DNA of 64,000 bases from COMBO-56-21 sp963705355. Its GTDB lineage: Archaea; Thermoplasmatota; Thermoplasmata; UBA10834. A program made the position numbers and the translations under genes. Below the pieces are notes generated by a model. The model saw nothing but the letters and a program-made list of their open reading frames with translations. It was not told where the DNA came from and ran no database searches. This document shows, piece after piece, positions 16,961 through 25,797 of the stretch. The stretch spans positions 186,001-250,000 of the forward strand of contig OY970070.1 in assembly GCA_963705355.1 (NCBI GenBank). Direction: 5' to 3'. Positions within the stretch are counted from its first letter, which is position 1. Each line of letters begins with the position of its first letter.

Positions 16961-17920
16961 TCACGAGGTCGTGAAGATCGGTGTGTGGAGGCCTGCTCTC
17001 AGAATCGAGTGCCTTACCGAGAGGTCGCCAGCCAGCTCTAGGATTCCCGAGACCGCCAGAAGCCCAGATGCCACGCTCGCAGCCGCCACCTGGTGATAGT
17101 AGGTCAAGAAGAGGGGAGCGAGCAGGCCCGCGACTATTGCGACGCCGATGAAGGCGACAGCGATTCTAGTCGTGGTCAGCTTCTTCAGCGACTCCCGCGC
17201 TGTGGATGTCGAGGCCGCCATGTTGATGATGTAGATGATCACAAGAGAGAACATCGTTGTGAGCAATATCGCATCGAGCGTTGTGAGCGTACCAGTGTCC
17301 AGAACCTCTCCTCCGGTGGCCAGCTCCGTGATGGAGGTCATTGCCACTCCACCTGCCAAGGCGTATGTGAAGAACAGGGGCGGCATCAGCGCGGTGTGCC
17401 ACGCGGTGATTGACTTGCACGATGCCAGGACGAAGCCATCGTATACCATCACCAGGAATGCTGACATTACCGCGAACAGCCAGATGACCTGGCCTCCGGC
17501 GCTCCCGATCGTCCAGGGGAGCCAGTCGAATCCGTACTCAGGAGCCAGGTATGCGGCTGCGAATACGACGAAGACGACCATGAATATCAGGCCCCTGCTG
17601 ATCCAGGAGGTCCGCGGCCTGAGGAATAGTCTGTAGAACCGCGAGGGCCTGCCGAGATAGACCAGGTGCGCTGCGGTCTTTCCTATTGCCACTATAAGGA
17701 CCCCGACGAGAGCGCTTGTCGTGGACTCGAGGAACCATGTAGAGATGACGAACTGTCCAGCGCCTATTCCGCCAAAGAATAGCGCCATCAGCAGGGCACC
17801 GTCCCGCCACTTCCTCTTGCCGCCGAGCCCCCATTCGGTCTGAGTGCGCGCGCCAGGCTTGAAATCCTCGTATTGCAGGACGCTCATCTCGGACCACAAC
17901 CGTGACCGCAGATTGGACAC
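16961..17920 (-). CDS. NrfD/PsrC-like membrane anchor subunit
   Basis: This 319-residue membrane protein has about eight helices. The helix-2/3 signature is HLVYLGRPSRFYRLFLRP followed by SWISRGLIFMVVF, typical of the NrfD/PsrC family that exchanges electrons between a peripheral Fe-S subunit and the quinone pool. It follows the Fe-S subunit gene by 15 nt and so completes a three-subunit CISM-type complex. The GTG at 17920 is kept; an ATG eleven codons in (17887) is a credible alternative. With no ion-pump or haem motif, electron transfer with menaquinone is a family-based guess. Confidence 0.9.
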   Translation of the reverse strand: MSNLRSRLWSEMSVLQYEDFKPGARTQTEWGLGGKRKWRDGALLMALFFGGIGAGQFVISTWFLESTTSALVGVLIVAIGKTAAHLVYLGRPSRFYRLFLRPRTSWISRGLIFMVVFVVFAAAYLAPEYGFDWLPWTIGSAGGQVIWLFAVMSAFLVMVYDGFVLASCKSITAWHTALMPPLFFTYALAGGVAMTSITELATGGEVLDTGTLTTLDAILLTTMFSLVIIYIINMAASTSTARESLKKLTTTRIAVAFIGVAIVAGLLAPLFLTYYHQVAAASVASGLLAVSGILELAGDLSVRHSILRAGLHTPIFTTS

Positions 17921-17935
17921 TCTGATCGCATGACA

Positions 17936-18574
17936 TCACCTCGCGGGAAGATAGTAGACGCTGGCGTCCGTCCCGAATTCCGGGTGGAGCTGCACACCCC
18001 GCCTCTTCTTGATCAGCTGGCAGACCTCGGATTCCGGGTCATCCAGGTCGCCGAACACCCTCGCCTCGCAAGGACACGAGTCCACGCACGCCGGCTTCCT
18101 GCCTTTGTCGACCCTCTCCATGCAGAAGTTGCACTTCGTCACAACGCCTCGGTCGCTTTTCTCGAGCCATCGCTTCTTCGAATACTCAGCAAACTGCGAC
18201 GAGGGATTGCCATCGCCCGTGAAGTAATCCTTCCACTTCTCCACGAAGTACCTCGCCCCATAAGGGCAGGCGACTGCGCAGTACCTGCAGCCCACGCACA
18301 GCTTGGGATCAACGTAGACAATGCCATCTTCCCTCTTCTTCGTGGCCCCGGTAGGACAGACCTTCTCGCATTCGGGCTCCTTGCAGTGCATGCAAAGGAC
18401 GGGTACCGCTTGTCTCGTGACGGTCGGGTACTTGCCCGTCTCCGTCCTGATGACCTTCGCCCAGAAAACGCCCGGAGGAGTGTGGTTCTCGGCCTTGCAG
18501 GCTACCGTGCACGAGTGGCAGCTCATGCACCTCTTGAGGTCTATGACCATGCCCCATCTAGCCGTGCTGAGCAC
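17936..18574 (-). CDS. Four-cluster ferredoxin subunit (PsrB/NrfC/DmsB-like)
   Basis: This 212-residue protein has the sixteen-cysteine pattern of CISM Fe-S subunits. It holds CMSCHSCTVACK near residues 16-27, CMHCKEPECEKVCP near 61-74, CVGCRYCAVACP near 93-104, and CNFCMERVDKGRKPACVDSC near 147-167. Such subunits wire the molybdopterin subunit to the NrfD anchor. No twin-arginine signal is present; it starts almost directly with the first cluster. Its GTG start overlaps the catalytic subunit's 3' end by 17 nt, indicating translational coupling. An ATG eight codons in is an alternative start. Confidence 0.93.
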   Translation of the reverse strand: MLSTARWGMVIDLKRCMSCHSCTVACKAENHTPPGVFWAKVIRTETGKYPTVTRQAVPVLCMHCKEPECEKVCPTGATKKREDGIVYVDPKLCVGCRYCAVACPYGARYFVEKWKDYFTGDGNPSSQFAEYSKKRWLEKSDRGVVTKCNFCMERVDKGRKPACVDSCPCEARVFGDLDDPESEVCQLIKKRRGVQLHPEFGTDASVYYLPAR

Positions 18575-21161
18575 CCCTATCCTTGTACAACTTCACCTTC
18601 ACGCAGATGTCCTGGCCCAGAGACACGGGACAAGTGTGTTCCTTGTCCACCTCTATGAGCTCGTTGAAGAAAACTCCCTTGTCCTTGGCGATCGGCTGTC
18701 CTTTGGCCCAATGGCCTGCGTTGGCAGCTATCGCGACATGGTCGGGTCTTATGCCGTGCGTTAGGTGGACCCTTCCTTTCGTCTTCGAGCCCTTGGGGTT
18801 CTCAAGCCAGACCGTGTCTCCCTCTCGAACGCCCTTGCTCTTCGCGGTATCTGGGTTCAGCTGGATCGTGTATGTGTACGGGTCGTTCTGCGACACCTCG
18901 TTCAACCACGGGTTCTGCATCGTCATCGAATAGGTGTGAAGCGCGGAGCGCCAATAGAACGCCTCAAGATCGTATTCGGGGTTCTTCTCAGTGTGAGTCG
19001 GGCACGGCCTCCATTCGGGCAGCGCGTTGTGCGCGCTCCAGTCCACCAGGTCCGGAACGCCGTACTTCTCCGCTATCGCCCTGCTCTTCCTGCCGGCCCT
19101 GATGATCCATTCCAGGTAGACGGGCACCCTGACATCGAAAAAGGCTCTCCAGTAGACCTCCTCGACCTTCTTGTCCCACTTGAGGTACCCGTGCTCCTTG
19201 AACCATTCGAGTCCCTTTTCCGGCCCGAACCTGTCCTTCATGATCGCATCCAGGATCTTCTCGAAGTTCAACTTCTCGTTCTTGTCGAGCATTTTCTTGA
19301 GGTCGATGTCTCCTCCGTATGCCCTGTTGACCCATTCCCTCACAGCCTCTATGTATCTGTCCCTGAGGCCGAGCCTCTCAGAGAGCTCGAGTATGACATC
19401 GATCATCGGCCTCCTCTCATACATGGGCTTGATGACGGGCTGCCTGATCGCCCAGACCCATTCTCCGAGGCCGGTCGCGTGACATGAGACTCCCACGGTG
19501 GGGAATGTCGTCGCAGATGCGTACCGCTCCAGGAAGCATGTGTCGGGCAACACGAGGTCCGCCGCGGCCTCTTCGAACTCCGTGGAGTAGATGTTGAACG
19601 AAGTGATGAATCTGAACTTGCTCAGGAAGTTCTTGAAAAGCGTCCGGGGATTCCCAACTGACATGAGCTGATTCGTGGCGAAGCTGATCATCACATCAGG
19701 CCTGTAGGGGATCTTGAACTTGGACCACAGCTCTTCGTTGTTGTCCCACGCCATGATCGTCGTATATGTGGGAATGTAGAACATGTCCTGCAGGTCCAGC
19801 CGCTCAGGCGGGTCCTTCGGCTCCGGCGGTGGGTAGGGCAGATGGGCGTATGGCCAGTTTCTCGCGACGAGCAGACCGTCCTTGTCCGGCTCCACAGTGT
19901 ACTTGAGTTTCCCTGTGCCGGGATATCCCAAGTGCACGGGCGGCCCAAATGCGAGAGCACCTCCAGGGACGTCGGCGGCACCGACGATGTGGTTCAGAAG
20001 GACTAGGGACATGCAATCCCACGCCTGGTTGTAATGCCCCTGGGAACCCCGGAAGTAGATCGATGCGACAGGCCTGTACGGGAGCGTCTTCCCCTCAATC
20101 ACTATCGTGCTCCCGATCCTCGCTTCCTCGCCGAATTCCTTCGCGATCCGCCTGAGTGTAGAGGCTGAGACGCCGCAGATGTCGGAGGCATGCTCAGGGG
20201 TGTACTTCTTGAGATGGTCTTTCAAGATCTGGAAGGAGGGCTTGCATCTGGCTCCGTTCGCCTCGAACTCCCCCAGGATCGCGCAGTCTTTCAAGGTCTT
20301 GCTAGTGAACGACTCCGGCCTGCTGCTGCTCGTGTTCCACACAAGCGGAACGCCCGTCTTGGCGTCCCTCGAGTAGAGTCCGTCGGGGCCGATGAGATAC
20401 GCGCCATTGGTCTTCCACTTGAGATACCAGTCATCGTAGAGTCTGTATTCGTTGACCAGTAGGTTCGTCATTGCGAGCGCTGCAGCAGCGTCCGTCCCGG
20501 CCTTTATGGGAACCCATTCCTCTGCAGTCGAGGCCTGTGTGCTCAGGAACGGGTCGAACACTATGAGGCGCATCCCTCTCGCCTTGGCGTCCGCAGCCTG
20601 CTTCGCGGCGACATTGGCCGCGTGGCCTGCGCCGTGCCCCTTCGAGCAGCCCCAGTATATTGCGTAGTTGCAGTACCTGAAATCCGGGATCACTGACCAG
20701 GAGGCATGGTAAATCCCTCCTATCATGTGCGCTCCGTTCCCGCAGTGCAGCCCTCCTCCGCCCGTGTAGTAGTTCGGGGTCCCGAAAGCCTTCCTGAAGC
20801 AGAGGATATTGAAGGCCCTCTCAGCAGGGAATGTCGGGCTGCCGACTGTGTACAATCCTCTCGGGTCCCTCCTCATGCATTCCCGAAGTTTCGTGGTTAG
20901 GAGGTCCAGGGCCTCGTCCCAACTTATCCTCTTCCACTTGGGATCGACCCCGATACCCTTCTCAGGGTTCGTTCGGAGCAACGGGTAGTTGAGTCTGTTT
21001 GGGTCGTAAAGCATCATCGGGCTCGCGAGTCCTTTCGCGCAGACATTCCCGTAGCCCTGCGGTGAATCGGGCTCCCCTTCGATTCCCACGACAACGCCAT
21101 CCTCGACACGGACGTTGATCGTGCAGGTCCCGTAACACATGCCGCAGCTAGTTGTTACCAT
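18558..21161 (-). CDS. Molybdopterin (bis-MGD) oxidoreductase catalytic subunit, polysulfide/thiosulfate-reductase-like
   Basis: This 867-residue DMSO-reductase-superfamily protein begins at once with the [4Fe-4S] site CGMCYGTC (residues 6-13) and its fourth Cys in GNVCAKG near 41. GGGGLHCGNGAHM near 135-147 fits the Mo/W ligand loop with a Cys ligand. VGAADVPGGALAFGP near 391 and the C-terminal GVREGDTVWLENPKGSK (MGD binding) complete the family order. No twin-arginine signal peptide exists, so the enzyme should sit on the cytoplasmic side of the membrane, unlike most archaeal homologues. Polysulfide or thiosulfate is a family guess; other substrates such as aldehyde or carbon compounds cannot be excluded, especially with an AOR in the operon. 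Confidence 0.9.
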   Translation of the reverse strand: MVTTSCGMCYGTCTINVRVEDGVVVGIEGEPDSPQGYGNVCAKGLASPMMLYDPNRLNYPLLRTNPEKGIGVDPKWKRISWDEALDLLTTKLRECMRRDPRGLYTVGSPTFPAERAFNILCFRKAFGTPNYYTGGGGLHCGNGAHMIGGIYHASWSVIPDFRYCNYAIYWGCSKGHGAGHAANVAAKQAADAKARGMRLIVFDPFLSTQASTAEEWVPIKAGTDAAAALAMTNLLVNEYRLYDDWYLKWKTNGAYLIGPDGLYSRDAKTGVPLVWNTSSSRPESFTSKTLKDCAILGEFEANGARCKPSFQILKDHLKKYTPEHASDICGVSASTLRRIAKEFGEEARIGSTIVIEGKTLPYRPVASIYFRGSQGHYNQAWDCMSLVLLNHIVGAADVPGGALAFGPPVHLGYPGTGKLKYTVEPDKDGLLVARNWPYAHLPYPPPEPKDPPERLDLQDMFYIPTYTTIMAWDNNEELWSKFKIPYRPDVMISFATNQLMSVGNPRTLFKNFLSKFRFITSFNIYSTEFEEAAADLVLPDTCFLERYASATTFPTVGVSCHATGLGEWVWAIRQPVIKPMYERRPMIDVILELSERLGLRDRYIEAVREWVNRAYGGDIDLKKMLDKNEKLNFEKILDAIMKDRFGPEKGLEWFKEHGYLKWDKKVEEVYWRAFFDVRVPVYLEWIIRAGRKSRAIAEKYGVPDLVDWSAHNALPEWRPCPTHTEKNPEYDLEAFYWRSALHTYSMTMQNPWLNEVSQNDPYTYTIQLNPDTAKSKGVREGDTVWLENPKGSKTKGRVHLTHGIRPDHVAIAANAGHWAKGQPIAKDKGVFFNELIEVDKEHTCPVSLGQDICVKVKLYKDRGAQHG

Positions 21162-21194
21162 TGTTCACCAGCTTTGTCAGCGGTGAGTTGCACT

Positions 21195-21203
21195 AATGTA
21201 CTT
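21195..21203 (-). promoter_or_regulatory. Putative promoter of the molybdopterin operon
   Basis: On the minus strand a TTAAGTA-like TATA element lies 35-40 nt upstream of the catalytic-subunit ATG. No other TATA candidate is closer. Confidence 0.35.
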
Positions 21204-21382
21204 AACCTTGGCGTTTTCACAGTCGAGAGTCATTCGAACGGTTGGATTCGGAATTCTCGCGAAATGTCAAGTAAGGGAGCGCGGTTTGGAATGTGGAGGA
21301 GCCCGATTTCACGATGACTCAGGTGGAATCGTGACTTCCTTCTGATGAGCTGCGTGGGGAACGTTCCAGAAGATGGATTATG

Positions 21383-21389
21383 TATATAT
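21383..21389 (+). promoter_or_regulatory. Putative TATA box of the glycosyltransferase operon
   Basis: TATATAT lies about 70 nt before the TTG start. Transcription beginning near 21412 would leave a leader carrying the strong GGAGGG ribosome site at 21444-21449. Confidence 0.4.
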
Positions 21390-21455
21390 CTCACAAGGCT
21401 ATTGCTCGCAGAAAGTTCGAGCATCCTCGCGCAGTGATTTCGCGGAGGGCAGAGC

Positions 21456-22508
21456 TTGGGTGATCGCTTGGTTTCAGTATGCATGCTCACGGAGCTTGAG
21501 AAGTACAGGCGCATCATCCCCTTCAAGAACCCCGGGGGCATGGGAACGAACGTTCCGATGGTCGCCAAGGAGCTCGAGCGCATCGGCTGCAAGGTCCTGA
21601 TGAACGAGCCGAAAGGCCAATACGACGTTCTCCACGTCCACAGCCCGCTTCCGAACTCATTCCTGTGGGCATTGAGGCGGCGCAGGTCCGGAAAACCTCT
21701 CGTCGTCCACGGCAGGCATCTGCCGGAGCTGATCAGGGGAGGATTCATAGGCGGTTCATTCGCCTACCCATTTGCCAGGAACTACTCCGTGAGATTCTAC
21801 AACCTCGGCACGGTCGTAGTGGGCGCGACGCCCTACGTGGTGGAATCCCTTGCGAGGGACGGTGTCCGAGGTCCGTTCAGGGTGATCCCCAACGGCATCA
21901 ACAGAGACGTGTTCGTCAGAAACGAGGCCATGGGGGCCAAGTTTCGGGAGCGGCTCGGGATCTCCAAGACAGACAAGCTGGTCCTGAGCGTCGGCCTGAG
22001 GATTCCCAGGAAGGGAGTGGACACCTTCGTCAGAATGTCTGAGAGACTGAGAGGACGAGCGGACGTGAAGTTCGTCTGGGTCGGCGCTTCAGAGGCGCTC
22101 CTCGAGGATGCCCTCAACAAGACTCTGAAGGGCAAGGTTGTCTTCCCAGGCCATGTCCCGTTCCAGGATATTGTTGGTGTCTACTCTGCGGCCGACGTCT
22201 TTGTCTTTCCGACCAGAGCGGAGAGCTATGGCAATGCGATGCTCGAGGCTGCGAGCTGTGGCTGCCCGTTGCTGGTGAGAGATATCCCAGTGTTCGAGGA
22301 ATGGGTGCACGACGGCATTCACTGCATGAAGGCCAAGAGCGACGAGGAATTCGCAACCAAGCTTCAGATGATACTCGATGATGTCAATCTCAGGAGGAAT
22401 CTCGTCGAAGGTGCGAGACGGCTGGCGGGCGAACACGACATCAGGAAGACCGCTGTCATGCTCAAGGAGCTGTACGAGTCCCTGGTCGCAGGAGGGACAA
22501 GCCAGTGA
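21456..22508 (+). CDS. Family 4 glycosyltransferase
   Basis: This 350-residue GT-B glycosyltransferase shows FRVIPNGINRDVF near residue 140, SVGLRIPRKGVDTFV near 178 and the nucleotide-sugar region VFVFPTRAESYGNAMLEAASCGCPLLV near 248-275, with the E-x7-E pattern of retaining GT4 enzymes. It likely adds a sugar to a lipid-linked or surface glycan. The start is TTG: GGAGGG ends six bases ahead of it, and the residues VSVCML that follow form the expected first beta strand, which would be lost if the ATG at 21483 were used. It is the first gene of a three-gene chain linked by stop/start overlaps. Confidence 0.88.
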   Translation: MGDRLVSVCMLTELEKYRRIIPFKNPGGMGTNVPMVAKELERIGCKVLMNEPKGQYDVLHVHSPLPNSFLWALRRRRSGKPLVVHGRHLPELIRGGFIGGSFAYPFARNYSVRFYNLGTVVVGATPYVVESLARDGVRGPFRVIPNGINRDVFVRNEAMGAKFRERLGISKTDKLVLSVGLRIPRKGVDTFVRMSERLRGRADVKFVWVGASEALLEDALNKTLKGKVVFPGHVPFQDIVGVYSAADVFVFPTRAESYGNAMLEAASCGCPLLVRDIPVFEEWVHDGIHCMKAKSDEEFATKLQMILDDVNLRRNLVEGARRLAGEHDIRKTAVMLKELYESLVAGGTSQ

Positions 22509-23107
22509 TCGATGTTGGCCGCACGATAATAGACCACTTCTCTGATCTGGGAGACGCCGGCATGCTCCTCGCGATGATAGTCATCATCTGGATCGATGGA
22601 ACCGCCTTTCCGACGCTTCCAGAAGCATGGATGGTATTCATATTCGGCACGCATGCGCAGTCATTTGCGTGGGGTGCGGCTCTCGTGCTTGTGGCTAGCG
22701 TTGCGAGTCTGGCCGGCAACTTCACTCTCTACGGTCTGGTAAAGATCGCGAAGTTGCCTGGCTGGATGCAGAGAGGAATGAAGCGATACACTAACTGGTT
22801 GGTACTCAAAGACGAGCGGCTGCTGATATTGAACAGGTTTGCACCTCTCATCCCGTACACTGGTGCGTTCATCGCCGTCTGCAACTGGAATGTCAGAAGA
22901 TCCGCGATCTACATCTTCGGAAGCGCGATAGCCAAGTTCTCTGTGTACATACTCATCTTCTGGCTCAGCTTCGAGAATCTCAAGGAACAGGTGGCACCTT
23001 GGATCTCTCTGGCCGTCGTCGCAACCGTCATCACGGCAAGCATAATCACATCGTTGCTCTACAGGCGAAAGGAGAAGGCCAGGGGTGAGCTGCAACGATC
23101 TCTGTGA
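22505..23107 (+). CDS. DedA/VTT-domain membrane protein
   Basis: This 200-residue membrane protein with five or six hydrophobic segments has the VTT (SNARE-associated/DedA) core: RFAPLIPYTGAFIAVCNW near residues 112-129, followed by AIYIFGSAIAKF. DedA proteins are thought to act as lipid scramblases or transporters, including of polyprenyl-phosphate carriers, which would fit the glycosyltransferases on either side. It starts with GTG inside the TGA of the upstream gene, and its own TGA overlaps the next GTG start, so translation is coupled throughout. Confidence 0.75.
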   Translation: MIDVGRTIIDHFSDLGDAGMLLAMIVIIWIDGTAFPTLPEAWMVFIFGTHAQSFAWGAALVLVASVASLAGNFTLYGLVKIAKLPGWMQRGMKRYTNWLVLKDERLLILNRFAPLIPYTGAFIAVCNWNVRRSAIYIFGSAIAKFSVYILIFWLSFENLKEQVAPWISLAVVATVITASIITSLLYRRKEKARGELQRSL

Positions 23108-24201
23108 TAGTCCCGACATACAACGAGAGGAACAACATCGACGAGCTCGTTGCTAGAATTGGCCGAGCATGCTCCGAGGAGGGTATCGAGGTCGAGACGG
23201 TGGTTGTCGATGACAACAGCCCGGATGGCACGGGTGCTCGCGCCGAAGAGCTCGCCAAGTCTCACAGGATCAAAGTAGTCCACAGAGCGGGCAAGCTCGG
23301 CCTCTCATCTGCAGTGATCGATGGATTCAAGGCGGCGAGCGGATCGATCCTTGTGGTCATGGATGCTGACCTGAGCCATCCGCCGGAGAAGATCCCGGAG
23401 ATGGTCGCCAAGCTGGAAACAGGAGAAGCGGACTTGGTTGTAGGGAGCAGGCATGTGAAGGGAGGCAGCATCGAGAACTGGTCTGTGCGTAGGAGGATCA
23501 TATCGAAGGGAGCAAAACTGCTGGCAAGGGGTCTCACGAAGGTCAAGGACCCGATGTCCGGTTTCTTCGCCCTGAAGCCTTCGGTCATTGATGGCGTCGC
23601 CCTCAACCCCATTGGATACAAGATCGGACTCGAGATACTGGTCAAGGGCAAATACAGCAAGGTCATCGAACTGCCAATCGGCTTCGTCGATCGCAAGTCC
23701 GGGAAGAGCAAGCTCGGCGGGTCGGAGATGATGAAGTACATAGACCATGTGACCCAGCTCTACGAGCACAAGCGTCCCTGGCTGGCCAGGTATATCAAAT
23801 TCGCTCTTGTGGGCGGGATCGGAACGGTGATCAACGTGATCCTCTACTGGACCGCAATCGAATTCTTTGGCGTGCACTATCTTTGGGCCGCGACGCTAGC
23901 ATTCGTGGTGGCGGCGACCAGCAACTATGCGCTCAACAGGGTCTGGACCTTCAAATCGAAAGGGCGCTTGCACGTCCAATACTCCCAGTTCCTCATCGTG
24001 AGTATCAACGGGTACATGCTGAACCTGATCCTCCTCGAAACCATGGTCTCCAGCGTTCTACCGTCGCTCGGCATCGGTGACCGCAAGTCCAGCCTCATTC
24101 TCGTACTAGCCCAGGTAGTGGCGATATTCTCGGTGAGCGTGTTCAACTTCTTCGCGAACTCTCTTTGGACGTTCAGAGACGAGATGCGCGGAATCAAGTG
24201 A
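23104..24201 (+). CDS. Dolichol-phosphate-mannose-synthase-like GT2 with C-terminal GtrA domain
   Basis: This 365-residue protein pairs two domains. Residues 1-230 form a GT2 domain: IVPTYNERNN, VVDDNSPDGT and the metal-binding MDADLSHPP near 89, then the DPM-type DPMSGFFALKP near 150. Residues about 232-365 are GtrA-like with four helices (YIKFALVGGIGTVINV, NYALNRVWTFKSKG, NSLWTFRDE). Such fusions make polyprenyl-phosphate-linked hexose. The first codon is a GTG overlapping the upstream stop; a stop lies five codons above it in frame, so no earlier start exists. The product would be the sugar donor for membrane glycosyltransferases such as the GT39-type enzyme that converges on it. Confidence 0.92.
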   Translation: MIVPTYNERNNIDELVARIGRACSEEGIEVETVVVDDNSPDGTGARAEELAKSHRIKVVHRAGKLGLSSAVIDGFKAASGSILVVMDADLSHPPEKIPEMVAKLETGEADLVVGSRHVKGGSIENWSVRRRIISKGAKLLARGLTKVKDPMSGFFALKPSVIDGVALNPIGYKIGLEILVKGKYSKVIELPIGFVDRKSGKSKLGGSEMMKYIDHVTQLYEHKRPWLARYIKFALVGGIGTVINVILYWTAIEFFGVHYLWAATLAFVVAATSNYALNRVWTFKSKGRLHVQYSQFLIVSINGYMLNLILLETMVSSVLPSLGIGDRKSSLILVLAQVVAIFSVSVFNFFANSLWTFRDEMRGIK

Positions 24202-24209
24202 CTCAGGGC

Positions 24210-25730
24210 TCAGTGCTCGGTCGGAAGCCCCAGTCGCTGGACGATATCGTTCCTCACATAGAATGTGGTCGGCTCGACCGGCGGCTCGAAGATTTTTATC
24301 GCGGGTTCTGCCCCGTGTCCAATGAAGTCCCGCGCGATCATGGAGTAGTTGTGCTGTTGCAGGAATTCCTCGAACCCCTCCATCGAGTTCAGCCTATATG
24401 CCAGCACGACGACCGACGCATTGTAGTCGAGCACAGCAGACTCGAGGGCCGACAGAGTCAGATCGGGATACATTCGGAATGCAACGTTGACCACGGACGG
24501 AGGTGTCTGCCTTTCGGCATAGGCCGCGACGATCGGGTCCCCGCATACGACCCAGTCTCCGGGTCCCGTGAAGGTGCGCAGTTTCTCAGCATAGACTTCT
24601 TGTGCCGGTTTGCCTTGGACCGCGAGTCCGCATGCCGCGAGCCCAGCAGAGACCATGAGGCCGACCATAAGTAAGGCGAGCGCTGCGCTCCTGATTGTCA
24701 GCCACTTTTTCGCTTTATATTTCATTGAAATGACATTCTGAGACCCCTTTTTGTAGTCAATAAGATCCGAGAGAAATATCCCCGCAAGAGGAGCGAGCAA
24801 CGGGGTCGCGATGACCATGTGTTGGTAGAATGTCAGAGGTTGCAGGACCATGAACCCTATGACCGCCACGGAAGCGCAGACCAGAAACCTCTCCTCCGGA
24901 CCCGACCTCCAGAGCGTGCGCGCATACGCAAGTGGGAGCAGGTAGGCGAGGTTGGATCCGAAGTAGGCGAGCATCCCCAGTTTCACATACAGCTGATACT
25001 CCCGATGTCCTTGGTCGAAGAGCATCCCCTGAATCATCTGGGAAGGGCCAAGAGCGAGCAGCAGCACGCACACAGGCATTGCCGCTGAGACAGCAAGTAG
25101 AACTGTGTCTCCGAACCTCCTTGCTCGTCCCTTGCCGTCGCGCATGAGCTCCACTGACATGAATGCGAGCATTCCGATGAAGCCCAGCACTCCGAACAGC
25201 TTCATCGAAGCCGATATGCCGATCAGCAGACCAGATGCCACGAGCGCGGCCCTGTCGCTTTTCTGGACATAGATGACGAAGAAGAGTGCGGATATCGCAA
25301 GAAGAGAGGTAGAAATCCCGTTCAGGGAGAAGGTCCTCGACTCCCTGAGGAAGGCGAAGTCCAGTGCTATCAGCAGGCCGGTCACGAGCATGGCCAAGTT
25401 GCCCTTGATCCTGCGTGCCATCTCCATGCAAGCGGCAAGCGCCAGAAGGGACATCGTCGCCGAGAAGATCCTCAGAGTGACGACATCCCCCCATAGCAGT
25501 CCCCCGACGATGAACCCCAGCGGCGATTGGTCCACGGGCAGCTCGGAGTACACCTTGTACCCCTTGTTCACCATGAGCGATCTCTCGAGCATTATCCCTT
25601 CATCGATGCTGTTGTTGGAGAAGCTCCAGTCTATGTGGTAGAACCTCACGAAACCCGCAAGCAATAGCACGAGCAGAACAGCGAATGCCAGCTTCCGGCG
25701 GTCCGTGGTCACGTCCCTGAGAAGGCTCAT
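24210..25730 (-). CDS. GT39/ArnT-like membrane glycosyltransferase
   Basis: This protein of about 506 residues has 10-12 hydrophobic segments and a short soluble C-terminal part. The first extracytoplasmic loop has the acidic signature SIDEGIMLERSLMVNKGYKVY followed by VDQSPLGF, as in PMT/ArnT-type enzymes that use polyprenyl-phosphate sugars. Although the frame stays open to 25892, the ATG at 25730 is preceded by AGGAAGGGAA and begins the first cytoplasmic segment, so it is preferred. It ends 8 nt from the convergent GT2-GtrA gene, a likely source of its sugar donor. The acceptor (lipid, protein or glycan) is unknown. Confidence 0.82.
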   Translation of the reverse strand: MSLLRDVTTDRRKLAFAVLLVLLLAGFVRFYHIDWSFSNNSIDEGIMLERSLMVNKGYKVYSELPVDQSPLGFIVGGLLWGDVVTLRIFSATMSLLALAACMEMARRIKGNLAMLVTGLLIALDFAFLRESRTFSLNGISTSLLAISALFFVIYVQKSDRAALVASGLLIGISASMKLFGVLGFIGMLAFMSVELMRDGKGRARRFGDTVLLAVSAAMPVCVLLLALGPSQMIQGMLFDQGHREYQLYVKLGMLAYFGSNLAYLLPLAYARTLWRSGPEERFLVCASVAVIGFMVLQPLTFYQHMVIATPLLAPLAGIFLSDLIDYKKGSQNVISMKYKAKKWLTIRSAALALLMVGLMVSAGLAACGLAVQGKPAQEVYAEKLRTFTGPGDWVVCGDPIVAAYAERQTPPSVVNVAFRMYPDLTLSALESAVLDYNASVVVLAYRLNSMEGFEEFLQQHNYSMIARDFIGHGAEPAIKIFEPPVEPTTFYVRNDIVQRLGLPTEH

Positions 25731-25797
25731 TTCCCTTCCTTCTGCGTCGCTCGATAAGCTTTGGATGCTATTGAGGCTAACGCATTCGATGTCGCTC

